Below, in pieces: positions 34,311-42,233 of a stretch of 64,000 bases of DNA. The notes below the pieces were generated by a model that worked only from the letters and a program-made list of their open reading frames with translations, was not told the DNA's origin and did not search any database. The stretch covers positions 62,001 through 126,000 of the forward strand of contig NC_008826.1 in NCBI RefSeq assembly GCF_000015725.1. The letters are read 5' to 3'. Both the position numbers and the translations under genes were made by a program. Position 1 is the stretch's first letter, and each line of letters begins with the position of its first letter. Origin of the DNA: Methylibium petroleiphilum PM1 (lineage in GTDB: Bacteria; Pseudomonadota; Gammaproteobacteria; Burkholderiales; Burkholderiaceae_C).

Positions 34311-35728
34311 AGCTCGAACACATCCCGGAACCACGACTACGGTTCGCGTCCGGCGAACACATCTGCCCGCGCAGGGGCATCGCAGCTTACGGCGTGTTCG
34401 ATCGGAGCATGGACTCCCGCCGCACTGACGTCATGATTGGCGGGGTAGGCACCGCTACATGCATCGAAGCGCTCGGCCGGTGGGTTGAGCGCTGCAGTTC
34501 GGAGATTCCTGCGCCGGAGACGGCGAAGCAACCGAACCTGCGGGTGCCGTTCCCCGGGGTCGGCCGCGGCCACGCTTTCGATGCCAAGCTGGTCTTTGGC
34601 AGTGACCTCGCTCGGACACTGAAGAAAAGCGAGGTCGACGAAATCGTCGCCATTGGCGACCGAACCACCAGGCTGTCGAAGGCTATTGACCTTTACTACG
34701 AGCACATAAAGTTCCTTGCGCAGAATCGGCAGATCGACGCCGTGGTCTGCGTGATTCCCGATGCTCTCTACAAGGTGGTAGCGACGGAGGAGTCGAATCC
34801 GCTCGAAGAGACACTTGATGCAAGTGTCGAGGTGGCGTCGGAGCTGAACTTCCGGCGCGCACTGAAGGCCAAGGCCATGCACTTGGGCAAGCCGTTGCAG
34901 CTCATACGAGCCTTCTCGCTTGAGAGCAACAAGAAGGGACAGCAGGACGATGCCACTAAGGCATGGAACTTCTGCACGGCGCTCTACTACAAGGCTGGGC
35001 CACGCGTTCCATGGAAGTTGTCAGCCGACGACAGGCGACCTTCATCTTGCGCGGTCGGGATTGCGTTCTATCGCAGTAGAGATCGACAGGTGCTCAACAC
35101 CAGCTTGGCGCAGATCTTCGATGAGTTGGGCAACGGTCTGATCCTTCGTGGCACCCCGATCGACATGACTCGGGATGACCGAGTTCCCCACCTCAATGCC
35201 CAGCAGGCCTACGACCTTCTAACTGCCGCACTCAACGAATACAGAGTCGCGTTGCGCAACTTTCCAGCGAGGATCGTGGTCCATAAGTCGTCGAACTTCT
35301 CAGCGGAAGAGATCGACGGCCTCAGCGAGGCGGCCTCCGACCTGAGGATTGATACCGTTGATTTGGTCACCGTGATGGACTCGAGGTTGCGTCTCTTTCG
35401 GGAGGGAAACTATCCTCCGTATCGCGGGACAAGGATTGAGATGGACGACCGCCGCCACGTCCTGTATTCCCGGGGCTCGGTTTGGTACTACAAGACCTAC
35501 ACCGGGCTCTACATCCCCGAGCCTATTGAGTTGCGAATCGTGCGGTCCGAGGAGTCTCCGTCGTTCATCGCTCGCGAGATTCTGGGACTGACCAAAATGA
35601 ACTGGAACAACACGCAGTTCGATGGAAAGTACCCTGTTACGCTCGGATGCGCGAGAAAGGTCGGCGAGATCATGAAGTACCTGAGCGACCGGGACGATCC
35701 GCAGATTCGCTACGGCTTCTACATGTGA
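34307..35728 (+). CDS. Short prokaryotic Argonaute (MID-PIWI, 473 aa), probably catalytically inactive
   Basis: Guide-dependent nucleic acid sensor. The C-terminus carries PIWI hallmarks: RIVVHKSSNFSAEE, then YSRGSVWYYKTYTGLYIPEP, then LGLTKMNWNNTQFDGKYPVT and a final YGFYM. The preceding half would be MID. There are no N or PAZ domains, and the length (473 aa) is typical of short pAgos. The DEDX catalytic positions appear lost (AVGIAFYRSRD where an Asp is expected; HKSS in place of a metal-binding Asp), as in all short pAgos. It overlaps the SMEK/APAZ gene by 4 nt. By analogy with other short pAgo systems, target recognition would switch on the partner effector and kill or arrest the cell. 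Confidence 0.85.
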   Translation: MKLEHIPEPRLRFASGEHICPRRGIAAYGVFDRSMDSRRTDVMIGGVGTATCIEALGRWVERCSSEIPAPETAKQPNLRVPFPGVGRGHAFDAKLVFGSDLARTLKKSEVDEIVAIGDRTTRLSKAIDLYYEHIKFLAQNRQIDAVVCVIPDALYKVVATEESNPLEETLDASVEVASELNFRRALKAKAMHLGKPLQLIRAFSLESNKKGQQDDATKAWNFCTALYYKAGPRVPWKLSADDRRPSSCAVGIAFYRSRDRQVLNTSLAQIFDELGNGLILRGTPIDMTRDDRVPHLNAQQAYDLLTAALNEYRVALRNFPARIVVHKSSNFSAEEIDGLSEAASDLRIDTVDLVTVMDSRLRLFREGNYPPYRGTRIEMDDRRHVLYSRGSVWYYKTYTGLYIPEPIELRIVRSEESPSFIAREILGLTKMNWNNTQFDGKYPVTLGCARKVGEIMKYLSDRDDPQIRYGFYM

Positions 35729-35748
35729 GCCGAAGCTGCGAATGTAAA

Positions 35749-35778
35749 ACGCCCCGGCAGATGAACTGCGCGGGGCGT
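35749..35778 (-). terminator. Recurrent 30-nt terminator hairpin, copy 1
   Basis: ACGCCCC...GGGGCGT outer stem with inner GCAG/CTGC. It serves the minus-strand gene ending at 35795. Near-identical copies lie at 36623, 38016 and 38336. Confidence 0.7.
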
Positions 35779-35794
35779 GATGGGGTTGGCCTGG

Positions 35795-36226
35795 TCAGGG
35801 AGCCGGGAAGGGTTCGATCAGGTCGGCGGTGTCGAGCGAGCCGTGGAGCTCGTCGAGCTTGAGCGTGTCGAGGAAGTTCTCGAACAGCGCCTTGCGCAGC
35901 CGATCGGCCGAGACCGTCTCGCCGGCGTCATAGCCGAGCGACACGACGCCGGTGATGGCGATGCCGACGGTGACGCCGAAGTCGCCTTGCGCGTGCGCCG
36001 CGTGTTCCGTGATGCGTTGCGCGATCGCCTCGAGGTCTCCCTCGGCCGTTCGCTTCGCGCTCGCGCCGATCTGCGCCTTCGCGGCGGCGATCGCCGCGTC
36101 GGCCCGGCCGAACATCGTCTGCAAGCTGGGCAGCGTCGCGTCACCGACGGTGCGCGCGTACTGGGTCATCTCCTCCAGCCGGGCGAGCAGCTGCTCGACG
36201 GTGACCGGTTCGTGGTTGGTGTGCAT
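35795..36226 (-). CDS. Hypothetical protein (143 aa)
   Basis: A soluble, mainly helical protein (VEQLLARLEEMTQYARTVGD; ADAAIAAAKAQIGASAKRTA) with a hydrophobic strand (GVTVGIAITGVVSLGYDA). AGGAG before ATG 36226. No family is recognised. It is followed by the recurrent hairpin terminator. Confidence 0.65.
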   Translation of the reverse strand: MHTNHEPVTVEQLLARLEEMTQYARTVGDATLPSLQTMFGRADAAIAAAKAQIGASAKRTAEGDLEAIAQRITEHAAHAQGDFGVTVGIAITGVVSLGYDAGETVSADRLRKALFENFLDTLKLDELHGSLDTADLIEPFPAP

Positions 36227-36384
36227 GTCGTTGCTCCTGTGAAAGAAGAAGGGCGGATTCCCTTCGTAGGAGCGAGATGCAGAACGCGTGTCCGCAACTT
36301 CCGATGCCGAGTTGGGCGGCGATTCCGGGCTTATTGCCTCGACGCGACAGGCCGGTAGCCGGTACGATCTGAGGGTTAACCCTA

Positions 36385-36591
36385 ATGCCCCTGAAGAACG
36401 CCATGAGCGCCCTGCTTTCCTTCCTGAAAGGTCTGTTCCAGATCTCCCTGCCCACCCAGCGTGAACTCGACGAGGCCTACCTGGCCGGCTCGGTCGACAT
36501 GAGCGACCTCGAGCGCCGCATGCGTGAGATCGACGGCCGCGGCCGCAGCTTCCACCGGAACGCGCCTCAGTTCGGGCTGTACGTCCGCTGA
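36385..36591 (+). CDS. DUF3563-family protein (68 aa)
   Basis: The central motif LPTQRELDEAYLAGSVDMSD followed by LERRMREIDGRGR is the signature of DUF3563, small proteins of unknown function widespread in Burkholderiales. This supports the taxonomic guess. The palindrome GGGTTAACCC (36373-36382) lies just before the ATG at 36385; the same 10-mer occurs at 4541 upstream of the integrase and may be a shared operator. Confidence 0.8.
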   Translation: MPLKNAMSALLSFLKGLFQISLPTQRELDEAYLAGSVDMSDLERRMREIDGRGRSFHRNAPQFGLYVR

Positions 36592-36622
36592 CCGTCTGCG
36601 CTGGCCGGCGCGACGAAGAAGA

Positions 36623-36652
36623 ACGCCCCGGCAGATGAACTGCGCGGGGCGT
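36623..36652 (-). terminator. Recurrent 30-nt terminator hairpin, copy 2
   Basis: Same 30-nt hairpin as at 35749, followed on the minus strand by TCTTCTTC. It ends the minus-strand operon 36663-37913. Confidence 0.75.
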
Positions 36653-36662
36653 GTGGGTGGGT

Positions 36663-36887
36663 TTAAGCCGTGGGCTGTCTCACGACGTTGTAGTGCACGC
36701 CGCTGACGCCGTACGTGCGCTCCAGGTCCTCGACCCGAGGCGTCACGAATTCGACGCAGCAGTCGCCCAGGCCGTGACCTGTGTCCTGGTTTGCGAACTG
36801 ACGCCCTTGAAAGCGCCCGCCGCAGCAGGTGCACAAGAGCCAGCGAATGGGCTTCGCCGCGTCCGGATGGATGACGGTGGCCGCCAT
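36663..36887 (-). CDS. Small Cys-rich protein (74 aa)
   Basis: A CxxC-rich core (LLCTCCGGRFQGRQFANQDT, then LGDCCVEFV) suggests a zinc-ribbon-like or metal-binding fold. AAGGAGATC before ATG 36887. It starts 3 bp after the 165-aa gene ends and is likely the last gene of that operon. Confidence 0.65.
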   Translation of the reverse strand: MAATVIHPDAAKPIRWLLCTCCGGRFQGRQFANQDTGHGLGDCCVEFVTPRVEDLERTYGVSGVHYNVVRQPTA

Positions 36888-36889
36888 GT

Positions 36890-37387
36890 TCAGATCTCCT
36901 TGAGTTGAGCTTTGGTGTCGGCGCTGGTCGCCGCCACCCAGTAGAAGCCGGTGGCGTCCTGCTGGCGCTTGAGCATAGGCACCTCGATTTCGTCGAGTAG
37001 CTTCTCCCAGTTGCTGAAGCAGTAGCCTCGGCCGGCGAAGCCGGCTTCGACCGAGCCGATCATCCAGACGTTGCCGTGCAGGTCCTCGCGGAGACACCAC
37101 TCGGCTCGCCATGGATCGCGCGCCTTCAGCTTCCTCGGGCAGTTCGTGCACTCACCTTCGTAGGTGCACATGCCGTAGGCCGTCGGGTTGCCCAGCTTGG
37201 CCATTCCGCGCAGCGTGTCGAGCGCCGCAGGCTTGGTCATCGGCCGCAGTTCACACCTGGTGGTGGGCGAGAGCGACCAGAGTCCCAGCCGATTCCTGCC
37301 TTGACCGTCCGGTCCGCGCGGGTCGAACTGGTCATCCAGGCAGACGCGATGCGAGATCTGCACCCGTTGGGCGACGATCTCAGCCAT
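36890..37387 (-). CDS. Hypothetical Cys-containing protein (165 aa)
   Basis: The middle carries four spaced cysteines (GMCTYEGECTNCPRK, then AEWCLRED), a possible zinc finger; aromatic strands follow (HGNVWMIGSVEAGFAGRGYC). The ATG at 37387 overlaps the stop of the 177-aa gene by 8 nt, indicating coupling. Function unknown. Confidence 0.65.
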   Translation of the reverse strand: MAEIVAQRVQISHRVCLDDQFDPRGPDGQGRNRLGLWSLSPTTRCELRPMTKPAALDTLRGMAKLGNPTAYGMCTYEGECTNCPRKLKARDPWRAEWCLREDLHGNVWMIGSVEAGFAGRGYCFSNWEKLLDEIEVPMLKRQQDATGFYWVAATSADTKAQLKEI

Positions 37388-37913
37388 TGCCCAGCTCCGC
37401 CAGCGCGCGCCGCAGCGCGTTGCGCATGTCGTCCTTCGACTTGGCCATGCTGTAGTGCTTCAGCGCCGAGCCGCCGCCGCGCAGGATCGCATCGAGATGC
37501 GTGTCCAGCTGGGCGTCGGTGATGCCGGTGCCGGCCTGGAGGCCGAAGTGCGCCATCAGGTCCGCGATCGAGCAGCCTTCGCTGCGGATCTCGATGTCGG
37601 TGTGCTTGATGTAGGCGCTGAAGGTGAAGTCCTTCTTGCCCACGGCCAGCAGGTCGCACTCGGTGCGGATCTCGTTCTCGTCGCCCACGCGTTCGACTTC
37701 CTCCGGCTCCGCCTCGGGGTCGAACTGCAGGAACTGGGCGCGGTAGTCGAACGACTCGATGCGGTGCAGATCGTTCGCTTCGGCCAGGGCCGCGAGCTTG
37801 ACGATCTTCTTGGCGGTCTCCAGGTCGATGGAGAAGACCACGACGCGCGGCGTGATGTCGCACTCGCCGCCGCCTTTGGCCTCGACCTTGTAGTCCTTGT
37901 TCGTGATGCTCAT
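37380..37913 (-). CDS. Hypothetical acidic protein (177 aa)
   Basis: A mixed alpha/beta soluble protein (ECDITPRVVVFSIDLETAKK; LLAVGKKDFTFSAYIKHTDI) with a helical C-terminus. AAGGAA upstream of ATG 37913 fixes the start. First gene of the three-gene minus-strand operon 36663-37913. Confidence 0.65.
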   Translation of the reverse strand: MSITNKDYKVEAKGGGECDITPRVVVFSIDLETAKKIVKLAALAEANDLHRIESFDYRAQFLQFDPEAEPEEVERVGDENEIRTECDLLAVGKKDFTFSAYIKHTDIEIRSEGCSIADLMAHFGLQAGTGITDAQLDTHLDAILRGGGSALKHYSMAKSKDDMRNALRRALAELGNG

Positions 37914-38015
37914 GTTGGGTTCCTTTCGGGTGTTGCGGGTGTTCCGCGGTTGATGTACCCGTGGAGATGCGCAACACCTGGGCGCACTGCCGCCGCCGCC
38001 GCCCGGCAAAGAGAA

Positions 38016-38045
38016 ACGCCCCGGCAGCATGGCTGCGCGGGGCGT
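38016..38045 (-). terminator. Recurrent 30-nt terminator hairpin, copy 3
   Basis: The outer stem is identical to the other copies; the loop segment differs slightly (GCAGCATGGCTGC). It ends the 72-aa gene. Confidence 0.75.
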
Positions 38046-38055
38046 GAGGGGTTGG

Positions 38056-38274
38056 TCAGTTCGACGGCGAGGCGTAGCCCGGCTCGACGAACTCCTGGAA
38101 CATCGGGTCGGGATCCCAGCCCTGTTCCGTTTCGACGTGGATCATGCGTCCGGTGGCGCTGTTGAAGCTGGTGCTGAAGGCGCGGATCTCGCGATCGCGC
38201 AGCAGCTTCGACGCCGCGGCGTGCGCCAGGTGGTACGAGTGGTCGCGCGCGGGGTAGTCCTGCAGGTTGAGCAT
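38056..38274 (-). CDS. Hypothetical protein (72 aa)
   Basis: A small soluble protein (HLAHAAASKLLRDREIRAFS; TGRMIHVETEQGWDPDPMFQ). CAGGAG before ATG 38274. Own terminator. No family is recognised. Confidence 0.6.
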   Translation of the reverse strand: MLNLQDYPARDHSYHLAHAAASKLLRDREIRAFSTSFNSATGRMIHVETEQGWDPDPMFQEFVEPGYASPSN

Positions 38275-38335
38275 GGTGGCTCCTGTGTTGGAGGGTTGAC
38301 GAACACCTGGTGATGTCCATCTCGCGCGAAGAAGA

Positions 38336-38365
38336 ACGCCCCGGCAGATGAACTGCGCGGGGCGT
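38336..38365 (-). terminator. Recurrent 30-nt terminator hairpin, copy 4
   Basis: Identical in the hairpin to copies 1 and 2, with TTCTTCTTC after it on the minus strand. It ends the 305-aa gene. Confidence 0.75.
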
Positions 38366-38379
38366 GAGGGGTTGTTGCG

Positions 38380-39297
38380 TCAGGCTTCGCTCAGCGCGGC
38401 CGTTTCCACGGCGCGTGCGCGTTGCTCGATCACCGACTTGAGCTCGGCGATGTCGGCGCCGGCCTGCAGGCAGCTGTCGTCGTTGACCAGCGCCTCGACG
38501 AGCGATTCCGCGAACTGGTTCGGGCTCCAACCGGGCTCGCCGATCTTGGTCGCCAGGTTGTCGAAGGCGAGCTTGACCAGGTCGGCCGCGCCGCACACGT
38601 CGGTGTCCGAGATGCCGAAGCGGGCGACCAGTTGGTCGATCCACGCGTCGAGCGACTCGGGTTCGGCCGGCGCGCCGGCGGGCTGCTGCTGCTCACGCGC
38701 GGCGAGCACTTCCTGGAGGTAGCCCCCGAGGTGCCAGCCGTCGGGCAGCTGCTGCCGGTTGAACCAGTAGAACGCCGTGCGGATGGCCATGTCGGCGTAG
38801 ACGCCGCTGGGCAGCATCTTGAAGTCCGGCATCGGCTGGTTCACCGATCGCCCTTCGGCCGCGTACATCGCCTCGAACCGATCGCGTTGGCTTTCGATCT
38901 TCGACTTCTGGTCGGCCTTCAGGTCGGCGAGCTGGGAGCGCAGTCGGCCGGTCTCGAGCCAGAGCTCGTCGGCGGTCCGCCCGCTCTCGCGGTGGATCTC
39001 AGGCGCTCCCTTGGCGCGTCGGTAGCCCGAGTGGGTCTCGACGTTCATCGTGTAGTCCGGCTGATGGAACATCTCCTCGAGCTCGCGCTCGGTGAAGTGC
39101 ACCAGCGTGCCGACGTCGGTGAGGACCTGGTAGAAGGTCAGGCCTTGCTGCTGCTCGCTGCCGACCAGCACCGCGTTGCCGATGCGCCGGCCGTCCTTCG
39201 TGCGCAACTGCGCGCCGATGTCGGTCCAGCCCTTGGCTCTGCCGGTTGCCCACGGCGGCAGGAACTCTGCCAGGGCTTCTTCGTAACTCTCGTTCAT
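38380..39297 (-). CDS. Hypothetical protein with coiled coil (305 aa)
   Basis: A beta-like N-terminal part (GNAVLVGSEQQQGLTFYQVL) is followed by a central coiled coil (ETGRLRSQLADLKADQKSKI) and an acidic helical C-terminus. CAGGAG before ATG 39297. It probably forms a pair with the 104-aa gene upstream on the same strand. No family is recognised. Confidence 0.65.
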   Translation of the reverse strand: MNESYEEALAEFLPPWATGRAKGWTDIGAQLRTKDGRRIGNAVLVGSEQQQGLTFYQVLTDVGTLVHFTERELEEMFHQPDYTMNVETHSGYRRAKGAPEIHRESGRTADELWLETGRLRSQLADLKADQKSKIESQRDRFEAMYAAEGRSVNQPMPDFKMLPSGVYADMAIRTAFYWFNRQQLPDGWHLGGYLQEVLAAREQQQPAGAPAEPESLDAWIDQLVARFGISDTDVCGAADLVKLAFDNLATKIGEPGWSPNQFAESLVEALVNDDSCLQAGADIAELKSVIEQRARAVETAALSEA

Positions 39298-39316
39298 GCT
39301 GAACTCCTGTTGATGG

Positions 39317-39631
39317 TCAGTGCGCGCCGCCGCGCAGCTTGCGTTCGTGTTCCTCGACAGCCGGGCGGACGTGCGCCGGCATCCAGCCGCCGCAGCGCTT
39401 GATCTCCACCAGCACATCCAGGGTCGCCCGCTGGATGCCCGCGTAGCCGCGCGTGCCGTACTCGATCAGCGCCTGGCGGCGCGCCGAGCGGATGTCGCCC
39501 TCGTACTCCTTGACGGTGCGGCCGAAGGCCGTGTCGACGATGAAGATGCGAGGAACGGTGTTGGGCCGGTAGGTGAGCGGCTTGTCCTGCTGATTGCCGA
39601 CGAGCTTCGGCGTGGATTGAAAGACGTGCAT
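39317..39631 (-). CDS. Hypothetical protein (104 aa)
   Basis: A basic alpha/beta protein (RIFIVDTAFGRTVKEYEGDI; ARRQALIEYGTRGYAGIQRA). GGAGAA before ATG 39631. It stops 19 nt before the next gene on the strand. Confidence 0.6.
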   Translation of the reverse strand: MHVFQSTPKLVGNQQDKPLTYRPNTVPRIFIVDTAFGRTVKEYEGDIRSARRQALIEYGTRGYAGIQRATLDVLVEIKRCGGWMPAHVRPAVEEHERKLRGGAH

Positions 39632-39842
39632 GGGTTCTCCAGTGAAAAGGCAAGATCGCCTCGTCCATGGAGATGCAGCACATGCACGACGACACCTGTG
39701 ATCTACTCACGGTCGAGCGCACAACTCCGGCGCCGCCCGCCCGCACTGGGAAACACGCTTCGGCGTGACGGACGCACACACCACCTCGACCTTGCGGCGT
39801 GAGGTGCAAGCGGGCAGCACGTACAGCGCCGAGGAGATCGAG

Positions 39843-40469
39843 ATGACCAAGCCCGCCCGGGCTCCGGCGACCGCCACTCTGGTCGCCAAGGCCAAGCGTG
39901 CCGCCAAGTCGATTGCACGATCCACCGGCATGAGCCACACCGAGGCGCTCGAGCGCGCCGCGGCCGACGCCGGCTACTCCAGCTGGCACGAACTCCAGCG
40001 TGCGCACGCCGCGGCCGCGCCGGCGCCCGAGCTGCTCGTGGATCCGAAGCTGCCGAGACGCTTCGACCAGACACCGAACGAGGAACGATCGAAGGCGCAT
40101 CTGGATGCGTGGTGGGACCGGCCATTTGCGCTTCGCCGGCCGGATGGGCAGTACGACGTGCGCTGCCTGGACGGCGGCGCCTGGGATCGCTCGACGTGGT
40201 ACGGGCTCGCACCGGACCTGGAGGCGGCGAAGGAGTTGGCGGTGAAGAAGCTCGCGGCCTGGCGCGGGTTCCGCGAGGCCCCAGTTGTCTCGATGACAGA
40301 AGGAGGCGAGGACCTGGTCGTGCGGATGCCGCAGCGGCCGGACCAGCCGATGGAGATCCTCTACAGGGCGAAGGACCATGCCGACGCCGGTCGCTGGCTT
40401 CGCGAGCATCGCGAGGCTCAGCAGGCCGCCGGTTCCGGCGTGGAGTCCGAGAAGTCGACGGTGGGGTAG
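39843..40469 (+). CDS. Hypothetical protein with N-terminal HTH-like module (208 aa)
   Basis: The N-terminus (VAKAKRAAKSIARSTGMSHT, ALERAAADAGYSSWHELQRA) matches the helix-turn-helix-like module seen at the head of some plasmid proteins and glyoxalase-superfamily fusions. The remaining domain is unrecognised. GAGGAG before ATG 39843. Its last 52 bp overlap the convergent gene on the other strand (40418-40469). Confidence 0.6.
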   Translation: MTKPARAPATATLVAKAKRAAKSIARSTGMSHTEALERAAADAGYSSWHELQRAHAAAAPAPELLVDPKLPRRFDQTPNEERSKAHLDAWWDRPFALRRPDGQYDVRCLDGGAWDRSTWYGLAPDLEAAKELAVKKLAAWRGFREAPVVSMTEGGEDLVVRMPQRPDQPMEILYRAKDHADAGRWLREHREAQQAAGSGVESEKSTVG

Positions 40470-41353
40470 GGCGCCGGGTCGTCGACCATCGTCGCTTCGA
40501 GGTCGAGTTCGACCGTCTCGTTGGCCTTGTGCGGCACCGAGAGGTAGGCCTCGAGCTTGTCGATCTTGAGCCCCGGGTCGATGCCGAGCGCGGCGAACCT
40601 GCCGGCCAGCCACGTCCAGAAGGCGGGGTGGCGATTCACCGCGGCCAGGCCGTGGTCGAGCAGGTGCTGCTGGGGCACCTTCGGGTTGGACAGGCGCAGG
40701 CACTGGGCGTTGTGCTGGGCGTCCCAGTAGTGGACCAGGACTCGGACCTGGTTCGGGCGCATGCTGTCAGGGCACTGGCCGGCCAGGATCGCGCAGTAGC
40801 GTGCATAGCCCGCATCGTCCAGCAGGATCTTGGCGGTGCGCACGAGGGTGCCGCGCGCCAGGCCCGTCGACGAGGCGACGGCCTCGGAGAAGACGGGCAA
40901 GGCGGAGTGGTTCGACCCTTCTCCGCCGGGCTCGGCCGTTTCGGCCAGCCGACTCAGCCGGTCGCGCGCCGCGGCAGCGACGCCCTCGAATTCGGTGTCC
41001 GACGTGAAGTTGCGGACGGCCTGCAGCAGCAGCGCCGGGAGGATCGGCCCGCGATCGCTCTCGTGTTGGACGGCGGTGAGCACCGTCACCACGATGCCGC
41101 CGCGGATCTGGCTCAGCGGCTTGGTGACGGCGACGAAGAACTGCTTGTCCGGCAGGGAGAAGAAGAGTTCGTAGACGCAGCCTTCGAAGTGGTTCTCGGC
41201 GCGGTTCAGCTGGACGGCCATGCAGTCGGCGAACGCATCGAGCATCGCCTGCTCGCTCATCGTGGTGCGCTCGGCCAGGCGCTTTCTGGCGTGCGGGCTG
41301 AGCGAGTAGACCAGTCGGGGGGAGGGCGCCACTGGGCGCAGGAGCGTGATCAC
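40418..41353 (-). CDS. Hypothetical protein (311 aa)
   Basis: The N-terminal HARKRLAERTTMSEQAMLDA followed by strands (YELFFSLPDKQFFVAVTKPL) resembles small RNase-like folds joined to a helical C-terminal region (QVRVLVHYWDAQHNAQCLRL; FWTWLAGRFAALGI). No family is assigned. GTG 41353 was chosen because it overlaps the preceding stop as GTGA. Confidence 0.6.
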   Translation of the reverse strand: MITLLRPVAPSPRLVYSLSPHARKRLAERTTMSEQAMLDAFADCMAVQLNRAENHFEGCVYELFFSLPDKQFFVAVTKPLSQIRGGIVVTVLTAVQHESDRGPILPALLLQAVRNFTSDTEFEGVAAAARDRLSRLAETAEPGGEGSNHSALPVFSEAVASSTGLARGTLVRTAKILLDDAGYARYCAILAGQCPDSMRPNQVRVLVHYWDAQHNAQCLRLSNPKVPQQHLLDHGLAAVNRHPAFWTWLAGRFAALGIDPGLKIDKLEAYLSVPHKANETVELDLEATMVDDPAPYPTVDFSDSTPEPAAC

Positions 41354-41661
41354 GGGTTGCCGTTCGGGTAGATCGCCACGCCGACGGCCGGCTTGCCACG
41401 CGCGCGCAGCTCGGCCGCCGCGCGCTCCATCCATTCGGCCAGCTTGTCCAGCGCCTGCTCGGCGTCGTCGGCTTCCACCTCCGGCTGCATGTCGGTGATT
41501 TCGGCCACGACCCGCTCGATCCTGAGGCTGGTGGTCACCCGCAGGTTCAGGGTCAGCCACGTGCCGCCGCGGCCGGCCTGCTTGTTCACCAGCTTGTAGT
41601 CGGTGACACGCGTCGGCAGCGGCTCGTCGACGTGCTGCGACTTGATCAGTTCGATGCTCAT
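41350..41661 (-). CDS. Hypothetical protein (103 aa)
   Basis: A beta-rich N-terminal half (TWLTLNLRVTTSLRIERVVA) and a helical C-terminal half (EQALDKLAEWMERAAAELRA). Coupled to the 311-aa gene by a GTGA overlap. Function unknown. Confidence 0.6.
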   Translation of the reverse strand: MSIELIKSQHVDEPLPTRVTDYKLVNKQAGRGGTWLTLNLRVTTSLRIERVVAEITDMQPEVEADDAEQALDKLAEWMERAAAELRARGKPAVGVAIYPNGNP

Positions 41662-41680
41662 TGTCTCGACTGCGCAAGCA

Positions 41681-42154
41681 TCAGTGCGTGGTGACGACGG
41701 TCTTCGCGGCCAGGTCGAACAGGGCCTGCCGGCGCGGCAGGGCTGCTGCGACGGCGAACGCCGTCACGGACAGCACGAAGACGACGGTCGACGCCGCGCG
41801 GCCGCCGGCGAACTCCTCGGCCGCCAGCACCGCGAGCACGGCGCCGATGCGGACGGCCTGGCGCAGGCTCGCGCGCCAGAAGCCGATGCGGCCGCCTTCG
41901 AGGCTGGACACGCGGGTGCTGAAGATCCGGCCGCCGAGCGTCGCCTGCAGGTCGGACGATTCCATCCCGGCGCTGTACAGCCACCAGAGCAGCGCGCTCA
42001 TGGCGACCGCCGAGTAGAGGCCGGCCGTGCCGAACACGACGCCGAAGATGAAGGTGATGCCCAGCGAGATGGTCAGGCCGAGGCCGCCGTCGAAGGTTGC
42101 GGCAGCGATGCGGCGCCAGAGGCCGGCGTAGGGGAGGGTGGCGGTGGTCTTCAT
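41681..42154 (-). CDS. RDD-family membrane protein (157 aa)
   Basis: The N-terminal AGLWRRIAAATFDGGLGLTI is the RDD signature (Arg-Arg...Asp), followed by membrane segments (GITFIFGVVFGTAGLYSAVA; SAVAMSALLWWLYSA; GAVLAVLAAEEF; ASTVVFVLSVTAFAVAAALP) and the loop ESSDLQATLGGRIFSTRV typical of the family. Inner membrane; RDD proteins have been linked to ion or small-molecule transport, but no role can be given here. Confidence 0.8.
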   Translation of the reverse strand: MKTTATLPYAGLWRRIAAATFDGGLGLTISLGITFIFGVVFGTAGLYSAVAMSALLWWLYSAGMESSDLQATLGGRIFSTRVSSLEGGRIGFWRASLRQAVRIGAVLAVLAAEEFAGGRAASTVVFVLSVTAFAVAAALPRRQALFDLAAKTVVTTH

Positions 42155-42233
42155 GGTGTTGTGCCCGTAGGGCGTCTCTCTTTTCTGTTCGGTCTATGTG
42201 TTGCGCGGGTAGGCACCGGGCAAAGGGTGAAGG

